Shown here: one piece after another, positions 7,842 through 17,433 of the stretch | Layout of the letters: every line of letters begins with the position of its first letter | How positions within the stretch are numbered: position 1 is the first letter of the stretch | Source: CAZSMK01 sp964608095 | Lineage (GTDB): Bacteria; Sumerlaeota; Sumerlaeia; MWCT01; JAGHBZ01 | DNA: 60,227 nt | Assembly (NCBI GenBank): GCA_964608095.1 | Contig: CAZSMK010000095.1 | Span: 1-60,227 of the forward strand | Direction: 5' to 3' | Notes under the pieces: generated by a model | Databases searched by the model: none | Told to the model about the DNA's origin: nothing | Seen by the model: the letters and a program-made list of their open reading frames with translations, nothing else | Program-made: the position numbers and the translations under genes

Positions 7842-9424
7842 TTATCTTTCTTAAGTAGGGCATCTCCCCTGGTTGTTGTTTGATAAGCCTGATTAGGACT
7901 TTTGGGAGTATCGGGAATAGTCATGGAAAGAAGACCCAATTTTATTAGTGGATTGATATATTTGCGTTTGAATTTCGTCCTATTTTTCAATTTGAAAAGA
8001 TTCATCAAACTGGTTGTCGGTTGAGGATTTCGACATTTTGATAATATTCTCTCCACATCACGCTTGCTCAATTTCAGCTTGCTGACAGCTTGGTCCCAGC
8101 TTAGTCCCAGCTTAGTCCCAACTTGGTCCCGACTTGGTCCCACTTCAGTTTTGGAATGTTTTTTTTGATCCTTCACCAGAAATTCAGGATGGACCTTTAG
8201 AGTGGCTTTAAAATAGGACCTCTCATCATCGGTATCAAATACCGGTCTTGGGGAGCCGTTATTTTTTAAAGCATCGAGAATCGAGGGAATGCCTGTTGCT
8301 CTCCCCTCAGTCAAGTGGAGTTCTTTAAGAAACTCACCTATCCGACGGTTACGGTACCTTCGAACATCAAATTGCAACTTTTTTAGTTTATCCCTATTCA
8401 GGGGAGGAAGAGGACCAGGATAACTAATAATGTCAATCCGTGAGGGAAATATCCTCACTTCTATTGTAGAATCATTATCATACCCTCTATGATAAACTGC
8501 GTTGCACAAGGCTTCTTCAATGGCTTCATAGGGATAATTAAAATATCTATCCGCTTCAGCTTTATTTTTAATTTTTGCCACTCTTTCTTGTATTATGTTG
8601 CCCTGTAAGTAGGAGAGCGCATTTTGTAGCTGTATATGTAACTGTCCGGAAAATATTTTTTCCAAGTAATTTGTACCTGATTCATCATCAAAAGTTATAA
8701 TTTCGATTTTGGCTTGTGGGAAAAAGTGCTGAGTATCTTTAGCAAAGAAAAGAAGTCCAACGTTTTTGGGAATAAGATTTTCGTCCGGGCCTTCTGCTAT
8801 ATTCATTCTTCTTGTGAGATCACCAACTGAAATCTCTGGTATGTACTGCTCGAGATCGCTTTTTATTTCATGAAGAAATGCTCTAATTGAAGATAAATCA
8901 AGATCAGATAGCTGGGCTTGATGGTTTATCTGATCGTCAAAAGGAATACGATTTGCCATGGAAAGAAGATCTTTCTCTTCTTCAGCTGTGGGACGAACAG
9001 TTGAAGAATACCTTTTGATAAAATAAACGTATTGGGATTTCTTTCCCAGAGATTCGGGAGCTTTATATGGCCGATTACTTCCACCGGGACACCAGAGTAT
9101 AAGGATCTTCTTATTCTGATAATCTACTGGCTCAGTAATTGGGAAATAATCGGGTATAATTTTACGACACAGCTGATTTAGCTCTTGCTGAATTTTGTCA
9201 AGTTTACTTATATCCAATCCTTTGGGAGGGAGAACTGGTACCCCATTTTTTGTTTTGACTCCAATTATAATATAGCCTCCTCCCCAGTTATTGAAGTCAT
9301 TGGCAAAGGCACAGATAGTTCTTAGTGTTCGTTGGGGATTCCATCCTTCCCGGAATTCAATACGATCCCATTCCACTGTGCGACCGGATAGAAGTTCTTC
9401 TATGTTAATAGGTAAAGCCATCAT
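7838..9424 (-). CDS. AlbA_2/Schlafen-type ATP-binding protein of the type I operon
   Basis: The 528-residue product begins with an AlbA_2 (Schlafen AAA_4-like) region: DRIEFREGWNPQRTLRTI followed by FANDFNNWGGGYIIIGV. The middle part has an HATPase_c_4-like stretch (EALCNAVYHRGYD). The C-terminal third is a winged-helix-like DNA-binding module (RTKFKRKYINPLIKLGLLSMTIPD). Such proteins are frequently encoded between hsdM and hsdS and are thought to modulate the system; the mechanism is not established. Between the ATPase and winged-helix parts lies a repetitive peptide (VGTKLGLSWDQ period) encoded by five 11-bp tandem repeats. It starts 16 bp after the hsdM stop and overlaps hsdS. Confidence 0.85.
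   Translation of the reverse strand: MMALPINIEELLSGRTVEWDRIEFREGWNPQRTLRTICAFANDFNNWGGGYIIIGVKTKNGVPVLPPKGLDISKLDKIQQELNQLCRKIIPDYFPITEPVDYQNKKILILWCPGGSNRPYKAPESLGKKSQYVYFIKRYSSTVRPTAEEEKDLLSMANRIPFDDQINHQAQLSDLDLSSIRAFLHEIKSDLEQYIPEISVGDLTRRMNIAEGPDENLIPKNVGLLFFAKDTQHFFPQAKIEIITFDDESGTNYLEKIFSGQLHIQLQNALSYLQGNIIQERVAKIKNKAEADRYFNYPYEAIEEALCNAVYHRGYDNDSTIEVRIFPSRIDIISYPGPLPPLNRDKLKKLQFDVRRYRNRRIGEFLKELHLTEGRATGIPSILDALKNNGSPRPVFDTDDERSYFKATLKVHPEFLVKDQKKHSKTEVGPSRDQVGTKLGLSWDQAVSKLKLSKRDVERILSKCRNPQPTTSLMNLFKLKNRTKFKRKYINPLIKLGLLSMTIPDTPKSPNQAYQTTTRGDALLKKDK
8087..8141. repeat. Five tandem 11-bp repeats inside the AlbA_2 gene
   Basis: Units on the + strand are AGCTTGGTCCC, AGCTTAGTCCC twice, AACTTGGTCCC and GACTTGGTCCC, perfectly abutting. 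They lie within the coding sequence upstream of the winged-helix part. Because 11 is not divisible by 3, loss or gain of one unit would shift the frame and remove or restore the C-terminal DNA-binding module. Confidence 0.9.
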
Positions 9425-9439
9425 TCAAGCATAAATATA

Positions 9440-11500
9440 TCATCTATCAGTTTTTTGGTTCATAGCAAGTAAGTCGGACCTGATTTCTTCTTCGATCTTT
9501 TTAAGGTCTGCTTCGATCTCCTCAAGGGGTCGTGGATGGACATATTTATAAAAGTATCGGTTGAAGTTGATTTCGTAGCCGATTTTTGTTTTTGATTCAT
9601 CCACCCATGCATCGGGGACATGCGGAAGCACCTCACGTTTCATGTAGTCGTCTACGTCTTCTTTCAACGGTACGTTTTCGTAATCCCTGAGTTGTGGGTC
9701 TGGTTCGATGTTGCCTTTCGAGTCCCTGCATACTTCCGCGGTCTCGTCGCGTTCCGATAAAGCCGATAGAATCGCTTTCAACACGGATGCAGGAGGAACG
9801 ACGACGGAATGGGTTTTAAACGCGGTTTTCAGGTCGTCAACGAACTCATCGCGGTTTTTCCACACCTTATCCGACGGCATGGTTTGAAGAACCGAGATGA
9901 TCCTGGATTGTTTTCGTTTGCCCTCTTCTATTTCGGCTTTGGCTGCTTTGGTGTCTTTTCGCTTCTTGCTGGTAGCAAGGTTCTGAAACGCCGTCTCTTC
10001 CTTCACCCTCTCGATGCGCTCTTCGTTAACGGCAAAATTGAGCTGCAGGGGACGTTCGACCGTAATACGGCGATAGCCGAAATCCTCGTTGTCGAAGATA
10101 CGGACAAATTCTCCTTCTTTAAACTCGCCGTAAAGTTTCGTAATCTCATCCCGTTGATCTTCGCCGATCTCGTTACGTTTGTTCCCGAGACTCTTCCGCA
10201 TCTTTCTGAAAAACGATGTAGCATCGATGAGTTGTATCTTGCCCTTTCGTTCAGGCTCTTTCCGGTTGGTCACTATCCAGATATAGGTAAATATCCCCGT
10301 GTTATAAAAGAGCTGGTCAGGCAACGCGACGATAGCTTCGAGCCAGTCGTTCTCGATGATCCAGCGACGGATTTCGCTCTCGCCGGAGCCGGCGCCTCCG
10401 GTGAAGAGAGGCGATCCGTTGAACACGATACCTATCCGGCTACCTTCATCTTTCGGGTGCTTATCTGTAGCGGTCGTATCGCGGTTAACAGGCTTCATCT
10501 TACTAATCATATGCTGGAGAAAGAGAAGCGAACCATCATTGATACGTGGGAGACCGGCGCCGAAACGACCGCCAAAACCCTGCTCTTCGTGTTCGCGTTT
10601 GATGAAATCCGCTTCCGGTTTCCACTCGACCCCGAACGGCGGATTCGCAAGCATATAATCAAACTTCTTTTCCGGGAAACGGTCGTCGGTAAAGCTGTCG
10701 CCGAATGCGATATGGTCGATAGGGTGATTCTTGATCAGCATATCAGAACCGCATATAGCATATGCCTGGTCGTTATAGTCTTGACCGAAGACTTCGAGTC
10801 CCGCATTGGGATTGAGCTCCCTGACGTATTCTTCAGAGACCGATAACATACCGCCCGTACCGCATGCCGGATCATAAAGCGTTTTAACGATTCCTTTTGT
10901 GGTGAGCGTATCGTTGTCAGGTGTAAAAAGAAGGCTTACCATCAAGCGAATGACTTCACGAGGCGTAAAATGGTCGCCTGCTTCCTCGTTCGATGCCTCG
11001 TTGAAACGCCTTATCAGCTCTTCGAAGATATACCCCATCTCGATATTAGAAACTTTATCAGGATGAAGGTCGATATCGCAGAACTTCGACACGACGAGAA
11101 AGAGTCGGTCATATTTTTCGAGTTTGGCTATATGTTCTTCGAAGCCGAAATGATCAATAATCTCCCGTGCGCGGGACGAAAACCCCTTGATATAATTTAT
11201 CAGGTTTGCGGCAATGTTGTTAGGATCGCCTTTGAGTTTCTCGAAGGTATAACGGCTGGTATTATAAAACGGAACACTCGTGACACGATATAAGATAGCT
11301 TCGACGTTCTTGACCTTACTGGTTTCGAGTTGCTTAATCTTTTTGAAAACCAATTCCTTAGACGGCTCAAGCACGCAATCCATGCGGCGTAGAACCGTCA
11401 AGGGTAACATCACATCCTTATACTGGTTAGGACGATACGGACCCCGCAACAAATCCGCAACCGACCAGATAAAACTGACCTTTTCACCGAAATTGTTCAT
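9440..11500 (-). CDS. hsdM: Type I restriction enzyme, M (methyltransferase) subunit
   Basis: The 686-residue product has an N-terminal HsdM helical domain, then the gamma-class N6-adenine methyltransferase signatures: HFTPREVIRLM (about 178), motif I DPACGTGG (210-217) and motif IV NPPF (286-289). The long C-terminal region (about 490-686) is charged and partly helical, as in larger HsdM variants. It is the first gene of the leftward operon and would methylate the HsdS-defined target using S-adenosylmethionine. The start MNNFGEKVSFIWSVADLLRG fits the family N-terminus. The promoter should lie in the AT-rich 11501-11600 interval, but I cannot assign the elements with confidence. Confidence 0.95.
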   Translation of the reverse strand: MNNFGEKVSFIWSVADLLRGPYRPNQYKDVMLPLTVLRRMDCVLEPSKELVFKKIKQLETSKVKNVEAILYRVTSVPFYNTSRYTFEKLKGDPNNIAANLINYIKGFSSRAREIIDHFGFEEHIAKLEKYDRLFLVVSKFCDIDLHPDKVSNIEMGYIFEELIRRFNEASNEEAGDHFTPREVIRLMVSLLFTPDNDTLTTKGIVKTLYDPACGTGGMLSVSEEYVRELNPNAGLEVFGQDYNDQAYAICGSDMLIKNHPIDHIAFGDSFTDDRFPEKKFDYMLANPPFGVEWKPEADFIKREHEEQGFGGRFGAGLPRINDGSLLFLQHMISKMKPVNRDTTATDKHPKDEGSRIGIVFNGSPLFTGGAGSGESEIRRWIIENDWLEAIVALPDQLFYNTGIFTYIWIVTNRKEPERKGKIQLIDATSFFRKMRKSLGNKRNEIGEDQRDEITKLYGEFKEGEFVRIFDNEDFGYRRITVERPLQLNFAVNEERIERVKEETAFQNLATSKKRKDTKAAKAEIEEGKRKQSRIISVLQTMPSDKVWKNRDEFVDDLKTAFKTHSVVVPPASVLKAILSALSERDETAEVCRDSKGNIEPDPQLRDYENVPLKEDVDDYMKREVLPHVPDAWVDESKTKIGYEINFNRYFYKYVHPRPLEEIEADLKKIEEEIRSDLLAMNQKTDR

Positions 11501-11908
11501 CTCATTTTCCTTAGTCTTTATATCATTACTATGTATGGAGATAATAAATCTATTCTATGGCGAAAACTTCATTAACTGTAAGAGGAATTTTCATATCCCT
11601 AATTAAAAAACTCCCCTCACTTGTGAATTTACAGGATAAACAAAACTAAAACCAACTAAATCAGATAGTCCTTGCGGAGAAGAAAATCAAGACAAAAAAT
11701 GAATGCGCATTTCGTTATCTCTATCATCAGATTATTTCTCCTCCAAAAACCCCTATTTTGCGAATCGCTCACGTTTCGTATTTATTTTTGTGGCTCGTAG
11801 TTGATTAAACCAGATGAAGTAAAGTAAGATTTTCGGATTATTCTGTCGTACTGGAAAAAGAGTTCCAAAAAGTCAAATGGGGAACCGCTCTTTTTTGACA
11901 ACAAGACA
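11501..11908. other. Divergent intergenic region between hsdM and the QEGLA gene
   Basis: This 408-bp AT-rich interval separates the leftward type I operon from the rightward trio and must hold both promoters. I see no RNA gene, no C-box-like GACT/AGTC pair and no convincing terminator. Short open frames across it look like chance. Confidence 0.5.
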
Positions 11909-13834
11909 ATGAAACCGGGGAAACATATCTCTGAGCGTCTTCGCAAAGACGTAATCGCTCGGCTCGAAACCGAGCTACATCTTCGCAAAAGATTGCCGGG
12001 AAAAGGAAGGCTGTTTATTGACCGCCCCTTACCTTTTCTTTGCGTATACGTACGTCCTAAAGATATCGACGATAAGGGCACCGCGCGGCTCATTATGGGT
12101 GAAGCGGCGCATCTTATCCTCCCATCCGACCCTGCATTGCAGAATGAGATTCTTTCTCTAATCAAGACTATTGTTTCCCTTTTTTCAAAAGAGTTTGGCG
12201 CCTTCCTCATTCTTGAACTCTGGTCCGGGACGGATGAAAACATTCTCGCGAATGAACATAATCCCTTTATTGCGCCATCTTTTCACATCTATGCCCCTAA
12301 AGATTCCTCTCTAAAGTCAACAGTGGCGACACTCAAGGAGGAGTTACAAAAAATCAGAATCCAGAAAAGGGAATCGAAAGTCGAAGTGCACTATAATAGA
12401 AAAAAAATCATTCCTGCACATTTCCCTTTACTTTGCGGTCGAACGGCTCGTTCACTGAACTGTTATGCGCTTGGAGTCGCGGTTTCGCCAATTTACCGAA
12501 GCGCAGACGGCGAGATTCTGTACCCGCTGATTTTGCGTCAGCTGAGACGCGGTATGTCCCGCGCGATGAAACGAACGTTTCACCAATTTTCCACACGTAT
12601 GACGTCCCATAGTCCACCCAGTTATCTCGCACTTGGACGCCGCGCAATGGTCAAAGCGATCTGGGACGTTGATAAGGCTCTTGCCGAAATCAGCGATTCA
12701 TTCGATTTTCTCTGGCAAGTGAGCCCGGTGAATATAGAGGCGGCATGGCGCAGATTCAAACGCCGTAAATTCGTCGAAGCACCGCAATTTGAATATCGCC
12801 CGCTCCCGATCGATCCTGCGATGATGAAACGAAAACTTTTCAGGATACCCATCGAGCGTCTCGAAGACCCCACTCTTGAACACCTCTTCCGTGAAAAACA
12901 GATGAATCTCGACCGGGAGTTGACCATGTTGATGGACGTGGGTACGAGGCGATTTCTTTATGGTAGTCTCCAAATATACGGGACAATAAAAGGCAAGACA
13001 CTTGCCGCCGCACATGACCTTCTCGAGGCTTTTCCTTCCCGTTACCGTGACGACTTCAGGCAAGGGCATCTCGACGCCAAATCGTTCGCAGTTAAAGCCA
13101 GTGAAGAGATCAATTACTACCGAGACCTTTATCCACCCTTTAGCGCACGAGTGGAAATCCGCGATGATATGTATCCCGGACTGATGGTCTCACGCGGAAC
13201 GTTATTAGTCGGCAGTCAAAGTAGAATCCCGGTGAGCCGGGCTGAGGCGTTACTCCATCACGAAGTCGGCACGCACCTCGTGACATATTTCAACGGTCGC
13301 GCCCAACCGTTCAAGCAGCTCTACGTGGGCCTTGCTGGTTACGACGAGCTCCAGGAGGGTCTGGGTGTGCTTGCCGAGTATTTAGTAGACGGATTAAGCC
13401 GGTCTCGCCTGCGCCTGCTTGCCGCACGCGTTCTTGCAGTACAGGGATTACTCGACGGCGCAGGCTTCATCGACGTGTTTCGCCTACTCAATCGTACCTA
13501 TCATTTCGAGCAACGGAGCGCATTTACCATTACGACACGTATTTTCCGTGGAGGAGGGCTTACGAAAGATGCAATCTATCTCCGCGGATTATTGAAGATT
13601 ATGCACCATCTGCAGAATGGCAATGATATTACACCGCTATATATCGGCAAAATTGCCACCCATCACGTCCCCCTCATGAGAGAATTAATGTACCGCGAGG
13701 TACTCCAGCCTGCACCGTTACGACCGCGTTTTCTTGATTGCGAATCAGTACAGAATCGATTACGATTGATTCAAACAGGTGAACCGTTCATCGAGTCAAT
13801 TATCACGGGACTGAAAAGGAGGAGACATACATGA
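11909..13834 (+). CDS. QEGLA-motif (DUF1704/MATCAP-like) metallopeptidase
   Basis: The 641-residue protein belongs to the family annotated as flavohemoglobin expression-modulating QEGLA motif protein (DUF1704). The zinc signature HEVGTH (H451, E452, H456) and QEGLG (482-486) are both present. The same fold in eukaryotic MATCAP proteins is a tyrosine carboxypeptidase with an HExxxH site, so a carboxypeptidase-like activity is plausible; the bacterial substrate is unknown. The start ATG 11909 has only a weak ribosome site. Its stop overlaps the next gene (ATGA), and the order metallopeptidase, ATP-grasp ligase, N-formylglutamate-amidohydrolase-like enzyme is a recurring neighbourhood that suggests cutting and ligating of an amide-linked tag or small peptide. 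Confidence 0.85.
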   Translation: MKPGKHISERLRKDVIARLETELHLRKRLPGKGRLFIDRPLPFLCVYVRPKDIDDKGTARLIMGEAAHLILPSDPALQNEILSLIKTIVSLFSKEFGAFLILELWSGTDENILANEHNPFIAPSFHIYAPKDSSLKSTVATLKEELQKIRIQKRESKVEVHYNRKKIIPAHFPLLCGRTARSLNCYALGVAVSPIYRSADGEILYPLILRQLRRGMSRAMKRTFHQFSTRMTSHSPPSYLALGRRAMVKAIWDVDKALAEISDSFDFLWQVSPVNIEAAWRRFKRRKFVEAPQFEYRPLPIDPAMMKRKLFRIPIERLEDPTLEHLFREKQMNLDRELTMLMDVGTRRFLYGSLQIYGTIKGKTLAAAHDLLEAFPSRYRDDFRQGHLDAKSFAVKASEEINYYRDLYPPFSARVEIRDDMYPGLMVSRGTLLVGSQSRIPVSRAEALLHHEVGTHLVTYFNGRAQPFKQLYVGLAGYDELQEGLGVLAEYLVDGLSRSRLRLLAARVLAVQGLLDGAGFIDVFRLLNRTYHFEQRSAFTITTRIFRGGGLTKDAIYLRGLLKIMHHLQNGNDITPLYIGKIATHHVPLMRELMYREVLQPAPLRPRFLDCESVQNRLRLIQTGEPFIESIITGLKRRRHT

Positions 13835-14874
13835 GAATAGCGTTTTTTGTAAATAGAATACAAACCGAGGAAAAGGGATATACGACAACTCGGCTTGCCA
13901 TCACGGCACTAAACCATGGGCATGAGGTATGGTATATCGACGCTGAAGGCTTTGCCATGGACCCGGACGACCGTGTGCATGCACGTGCGGTCTCACCACC
14001 AAAAAAACGGTATAAATCGGGAGAAACGCTTCTCAAAGATTTGCGCAGTCCCAAAGCGGTCACTGAACGCATCGCCGTCGATGATCTCGATATCCTCATG
14101 CTACGGAGCGATCCATCGAACGAAACCGGAACGCGTTCCTGGGCGCAACAAGTGGGAATACTTTTCGGCAGGGTAGCCCTGCGACGTGGCGTGATAGTCC
14201 TGAACGATCCCAACGGATTGGCAAAAGCGCTCAACAAGATGTATTTCCAGCTCTTTCCCGAGGAAGTCCGCCCCAAAACGTTGATTACGCGCGATAAAAA
14301 CGAGATAAAATCGTTTGCGCGGGAATACGGAACCATCGTGCTGAAACCGATTCAGGGTTCAGGTGGAACAAATGTGTTTTTGGCGCGCCCGGAAGACCTG
14401 CCGAACCTGAACCAGATGATAGATGCGGTAACCAGAGACGGGTACGTCATAGCTCAGGAGTATCTGCCGGCAGCGGAGAAAGGCGATATCCGTATGTTTT
14501 TAATGAACGGAAAAGCCCTTCGTTACAAAGGCAAATATGCAGCGTTTCAACGCGTACGAAGCGGCGGGGATCTCAGAAGTAATATTCATGCCGGTGGTAA
14601 ACTCGAGAAGGCCGTTATTGACACTACTATCCTGCATATCGCTGAAATCGTCCGACCCAAACTGGTTCAGGACGGTATGTTTCTCGCCGGGCTCGATATA
14701 GTAGGAAATAAGTTGATGGAGATTAATGTCTTCAGTCCGGGCGGTCTTGGAAGTGCGCAAAAATTCGAAGGCGTTAATTTCTCCCAGGTCGTTATAGGCG
14801 CACTCGAACGAAAGGTCGAGTATATGAAGTTTTATCAGAGGAACTTCGGCAATGTCGAGATGGCGTGCCTGTGA
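13831..14874 (+). CDS. ATP-grasp ligase, glutathione-synthetase/RimK-like
   Basis: The 347-residue protein has the glutathione-synthetase-type layout. An N-terminal Rossmann-like domain begins MRIAFFVNRIQTEEKGYTTT and contains NDPNGLAKALNKMY. The ATP-grasp core shows VLKPIQGSGGTNVF, GDIRMFLMNGKALRYKG and the metal-binding MEINVFSPGG. Such enzymes couple ATP to formation of an amide bond between a carboxylate and an amino acid or peptide. Translation is coupled to the upstream metallopeptidase by a 4-bp overlap. It is unlikely to be a true glutathione synthetase, because no gamma-glutamylcysteine ligase gene is nearby and the neighbours point to a dedicated small-peptide pathway; that is inference. 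Confidence 0.85.
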   Translation: MRIAFFVNRIQTEEKGYTTTRLAITALNHGHEVWYIDAEGFAMDPDDRVHARAVSPPKKRYKSGETLLKDLRSPKAVTERIAVDDLDILMLRSDPSNETGTRSWAQQVGILFGRVALRRGVIVLNDPNGLAKALNKMYFQLFPEEVRPKTLITRDKNEIKSFAREYGTIVLKPIQGSGGTNVFLARPEDLPNLNQMIDAVTRDGYVIAQEYLPAAEKGDIRMFLMNGKALRYKGKYAAFQRVRSGGDLRSNIHAGGKLEKAVIDTTILHIAEIVRPKLVQDGMFLAGLDIVGNKLMEINVFSPGGLGSAQKFEGVNFSQVVIGALERKVEYMKFYQRNFGNVEMACL

Positions 14875-14919
14875 ACAAGACGGGTGACTGACATATTTCA
14901 TTAAACAGCAGTATTACCC

Positions 14920-15708
14920 ATGGCTCAACAAGTATGGACAATAGTCAGAGGAGACGGACCGATGGTCGCGGCATCCATACACGCCGGTCATGAACTCCGC
15001 GAAGAGGTAAGGGATTTCATGCATCTCAATGGTGAGGAGCGGCTTCGAGAAGAGGACCCTTTTACCGATCAATGGACCGATGTTGCTGACACAAGGATTA
15101 TAGTTCACCGATCACGCTTTGAGTGCGACATGAACCGTCCTCGTGAAGGGGCGGTATATCTTGAACCCCACCAGGCATGGGGATTGACAGTATGGAAAGA
15201 ACCGTTGCCCCCGGACGTACTCAATCGTTCCCTGGCGTTCTACGATTCATTCTATACTGAAATACGACGCCTCTTTGACGATATCATCGAACGCCAGGGT
15301 ATTCTTCTCCTCCTCGACCTTCATTCTTACAATCACCGCCGTGAAGGACCTCTCGCGCCTCCTGCTCCACAAGAGCTCAATCCCGAGGTTAATGTAGGAA
15401 CCTACCCGGATGATCGTACTTTCTGGGCGCCCCTCATCGAGCGTTTTATGGACGACCTGCGCAAAGTTGACTTCATGGGTAGACACCTGGACGTAAGGGA
15501 AAACGTAAAGTTCCGTGGCGGCTTTTTATCTCGTTGGCTTCACCAGACATATCCCTTAAAAGGATGTGCCCTGGCGATTGAATTCAAAAAGACGTTCATG
15601 GATGAGTGGAGCGGAATACCGGACCCGGCACACATTCGAGCTCTTCGTGAAGCGCTTGCCCGAACGATTCCCGGTTTGCAGCAGGAACTCGCAAAATTGA
15701 AAAGATAA
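14920..15708 (+). CDS. N-formylglutamate amidohydrolase-like zinc hydrolase
   Basis: The 262-residue product fits the N-formylglutamate amidohydrolase fold: a metal-ligand region near AASIHAGHELREEV, the central DLHSYNHRR motif, and CALAIEFKKTFMDEW near the end. Enzymes of this family hydrolyse amides, in histidine degradation the formyl group of N-formylglutamate. No hut genes are present here. The gene instead follows the metallopeptidase and ATP-grasp genes by 45 bp, so it more likely acts in their pathway, perhaps removing an added group. The start MAQQVWTIVRGDGPMV is the only sensible one. Together the three genes look like one transcription unit. Confidence 0.82.
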   Translation: MAQQVWTIVRGDGPMVAASIHAGHELREEVRDFMHLNGEERLREEDPFTDQWTDVADTRIIVHRSRFECDMNRPREGAVYLEPHQAWGLTVWKEPLPPDVLNRSLAFYDSFYTEIRRLFDDIIERQGILLLLDLHSYNHRREGPLAPPAPQELNPEVNVGTYPDDRTFWAPLIERFMDDLRKVDFMGRHLDVRENVKFRGGFLSRWLHQTYPLKGCALAIEFKKTFMDEWSGIPDPAHIRALREALARTIPGLQQELAKLKR

Positions 15709-15891
15709 ACTCGGAACACGCGTACTTTTATCCGCTTCACTGCTATTACACTCACATTCTATGGCATTTAAATTCCTGCCCTATTGACATTCTCTTCGTG
15801 ACTCTGTTAGGGAAGTTCATTAATATTCTGTAAAGAACCTTTTCGGGAAGAGAGAACATATCAGAAGAGCGCGATTTAAAAAGAATTGAAC

Positions 15892-17433
15892 ATGCCCTTT
15901 GTAAAAAAGCACATCATACTTATCCTTTTGTTCGTCATCGAGGTAGCCCTTATTTTCGCCCTTGAATTCTCGATCCCCAACACATGTGACGATGCCTTTA
16001 TAACCTATCGCTACGCACGCAATATCGCCACAGGCAACGGTTTTGTATTTAATTTCGGTGAGAGAATATTGGGGACAACAACGCCGTTGTATACTCTGCT
16101 CCTGTCATGCGGGGATGCATTGGGATTCAGTATTCCTGATTTCAGCCTGGTCCTCGAGAGTCTAAGCATTGCCGGAATCAGCCTCATTCTTTTCTTTATC
16201 CTCAACCAAATCGGGGGCGCTCTTATAGGAATCCTTGCCGTATGCTTTTATCTCCTGCCCCTTGTAGACATTCTTGGCGCCAGGGGAATGGAGGCGCAAT
16301 TTTATTCGCTCCTTCTGCTGGGCACGATTTATTTATGGAGTAAGCGTCACTACATACCCGCTTCGGCGCTTTTCGGGCTTGCGGTTCTCACCAGAATCGA
16401 CGCCTTGATTCTCGCACCCGCGCTCTTCCTTCATTTCTTGTTTTTCGAAGCGCGACGCCATAAAAAGCTCTTGCCGTCGGCTTTGCAGATTGCCGGGATT
16501 TTCTTGATTATTACAGTCCCCTGGTTTGTCTTTTCGCTCTTCTATTTCGGCTCTCTTACTCCCCACACCATCGCCGCAAAAATGCTTCAAGGACAAACCG
16601 GCTGGATACGGTTTGACAGATTCATGTGGGAATGGGCTTTCTTTCATAAGGGAGATTTCTCCCTCCATTGGGTTGTCCCTTTTGCAGGTTACATTCTCTG
16701 CTGGATGCATTATCGCCATGTATTCCTCTCCTTGTTGGTCTGGTTTCCACTCTATATCTTCATGTTCTGTGTAACGGGAATGCCTCATTACAATTGGTAT
16801 CAAGCTCCGCTTCTTTTCGGTATAAGCATTTTCAACTCACTTGCGGTTTTGGGCATATATCGAGCGGCGTCATCAGCGCTCAAGAACCTTAAACCTTTAA
16901 GGCATCATAATAAAAAATGGGGGGCGCTCTTCACCGGAGTCGTCGTGAGTCTCCTGCTCTGGAGCAGAATAGGACTGTTCGGCTTATATCTGGGGCTTGT
17001 GACAGCCGGGAACACGAACCTTGGATTCGACAAGGATTATACAGAAGTGGGAAAGTGGTTGTCGCGAAGCACTCCTGCCAACGCGACGGTGAGTTGCGTC
17101 GAGGTAGGCATTATCGGCTATTATTCAGAAAGAAGAATTGTCGACTTGATGGGGCTCGTAAGCGACATCCCACCCGAAATTGTTCTCGGAGAATCTCTGG
17201 CAAAACGACACATCCTTGTTCAGGCAGATTATGCGATACTTTATTTCAGCGATTACGAGCGGAGCGCTTTAGAAGACCTCGACAGCTTATGGCGCATGTA
17301 TAAACCGGTAAAAGTTTTCTCGAGCTATCACGAGTGGTATGGAACTACTTACACTGCTATATTTCAAAAAAGGGCAACTCCCCTATCGACTCCACCTGGA
17401 GATTATCCCGCGCCATTTTCACAATTCTTCTGA
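15892..17433 (+). CDS. Polytopic membrane glycosyltransferase-like protein (GT39/ArnT style)
   Basis: The start is taken at ATG 15892; a TTG two codons earlier is also in frame. The protein (513 residues) has about ten hydrophobic segments. The first periplasmic loop contains CDDAFITYRYARNIATGNGF, with the adjacent acidic residues (DD) typical of lipid-linked-sugar glycosyltransferases of the GT-C fold. A soluble C-terminal domain of about 110 residues follows the last membrane span (TEVGKWLSRSTPANATVSCV). It probably transfers a sugar from a polyprenyl-phosphate donor to a lipid or protein outside the cytoplasmic membrane; the acceptor is unknown. No other glycan assembly genes are adjacent, and 177-183 bp separates it from the trio upstream. 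Confidence 0.75.
   Translation: MPFVKKHIILILLFVIEVALIFALEFSIPNTCDDAFITYRYARNIATGNGFVFNFGERILGTTTPLYTLLLSCGDALGFSIPDFSLVLESLSIAGISLILFFILNQIGGALIGILAVCFYLLPLVDILGARGMEAQFYSLLLLGTIYLWSKRHYIPASALFGLAVLTRIDALILAPALFLHFLFFEARRHKKLLPSALQIAGIFLIITVPWFVFSLFYFGSLTPHTIAAKMLQGQTGWIRFDRFMWEWAFFHKGDFSLHWVVPFAGYILCWMHYRHVFLSLLVWFPLYIFMFCVTGMPHYNWYQAPLLFGISIFNSLAVLGIYRAASSALKNLKPLRHHNKKWGALFTGVVVSLLLWSRIGLFGLYLGLVTAGNTNLGFDKDYTEVGKWLSRSTPANATVSCVEVGIIGYYSERRIVDLMGLVSDIPPEIVLGESLAKRHILVQADYAILYFSDYERSALEDLDSLWRMYKPVKVFSSYHEWYGTTYTAIFQKRATPLSTPPGDYPAPFSQFF

Noticed and set aside
9809..10846. 345-codon open frame on the plus strand inside hsdM
   Set aside because: It lies entirely antisense to the well-supported hsdM gene and encodes no recognisable protein; it is a shadow of codon bias.
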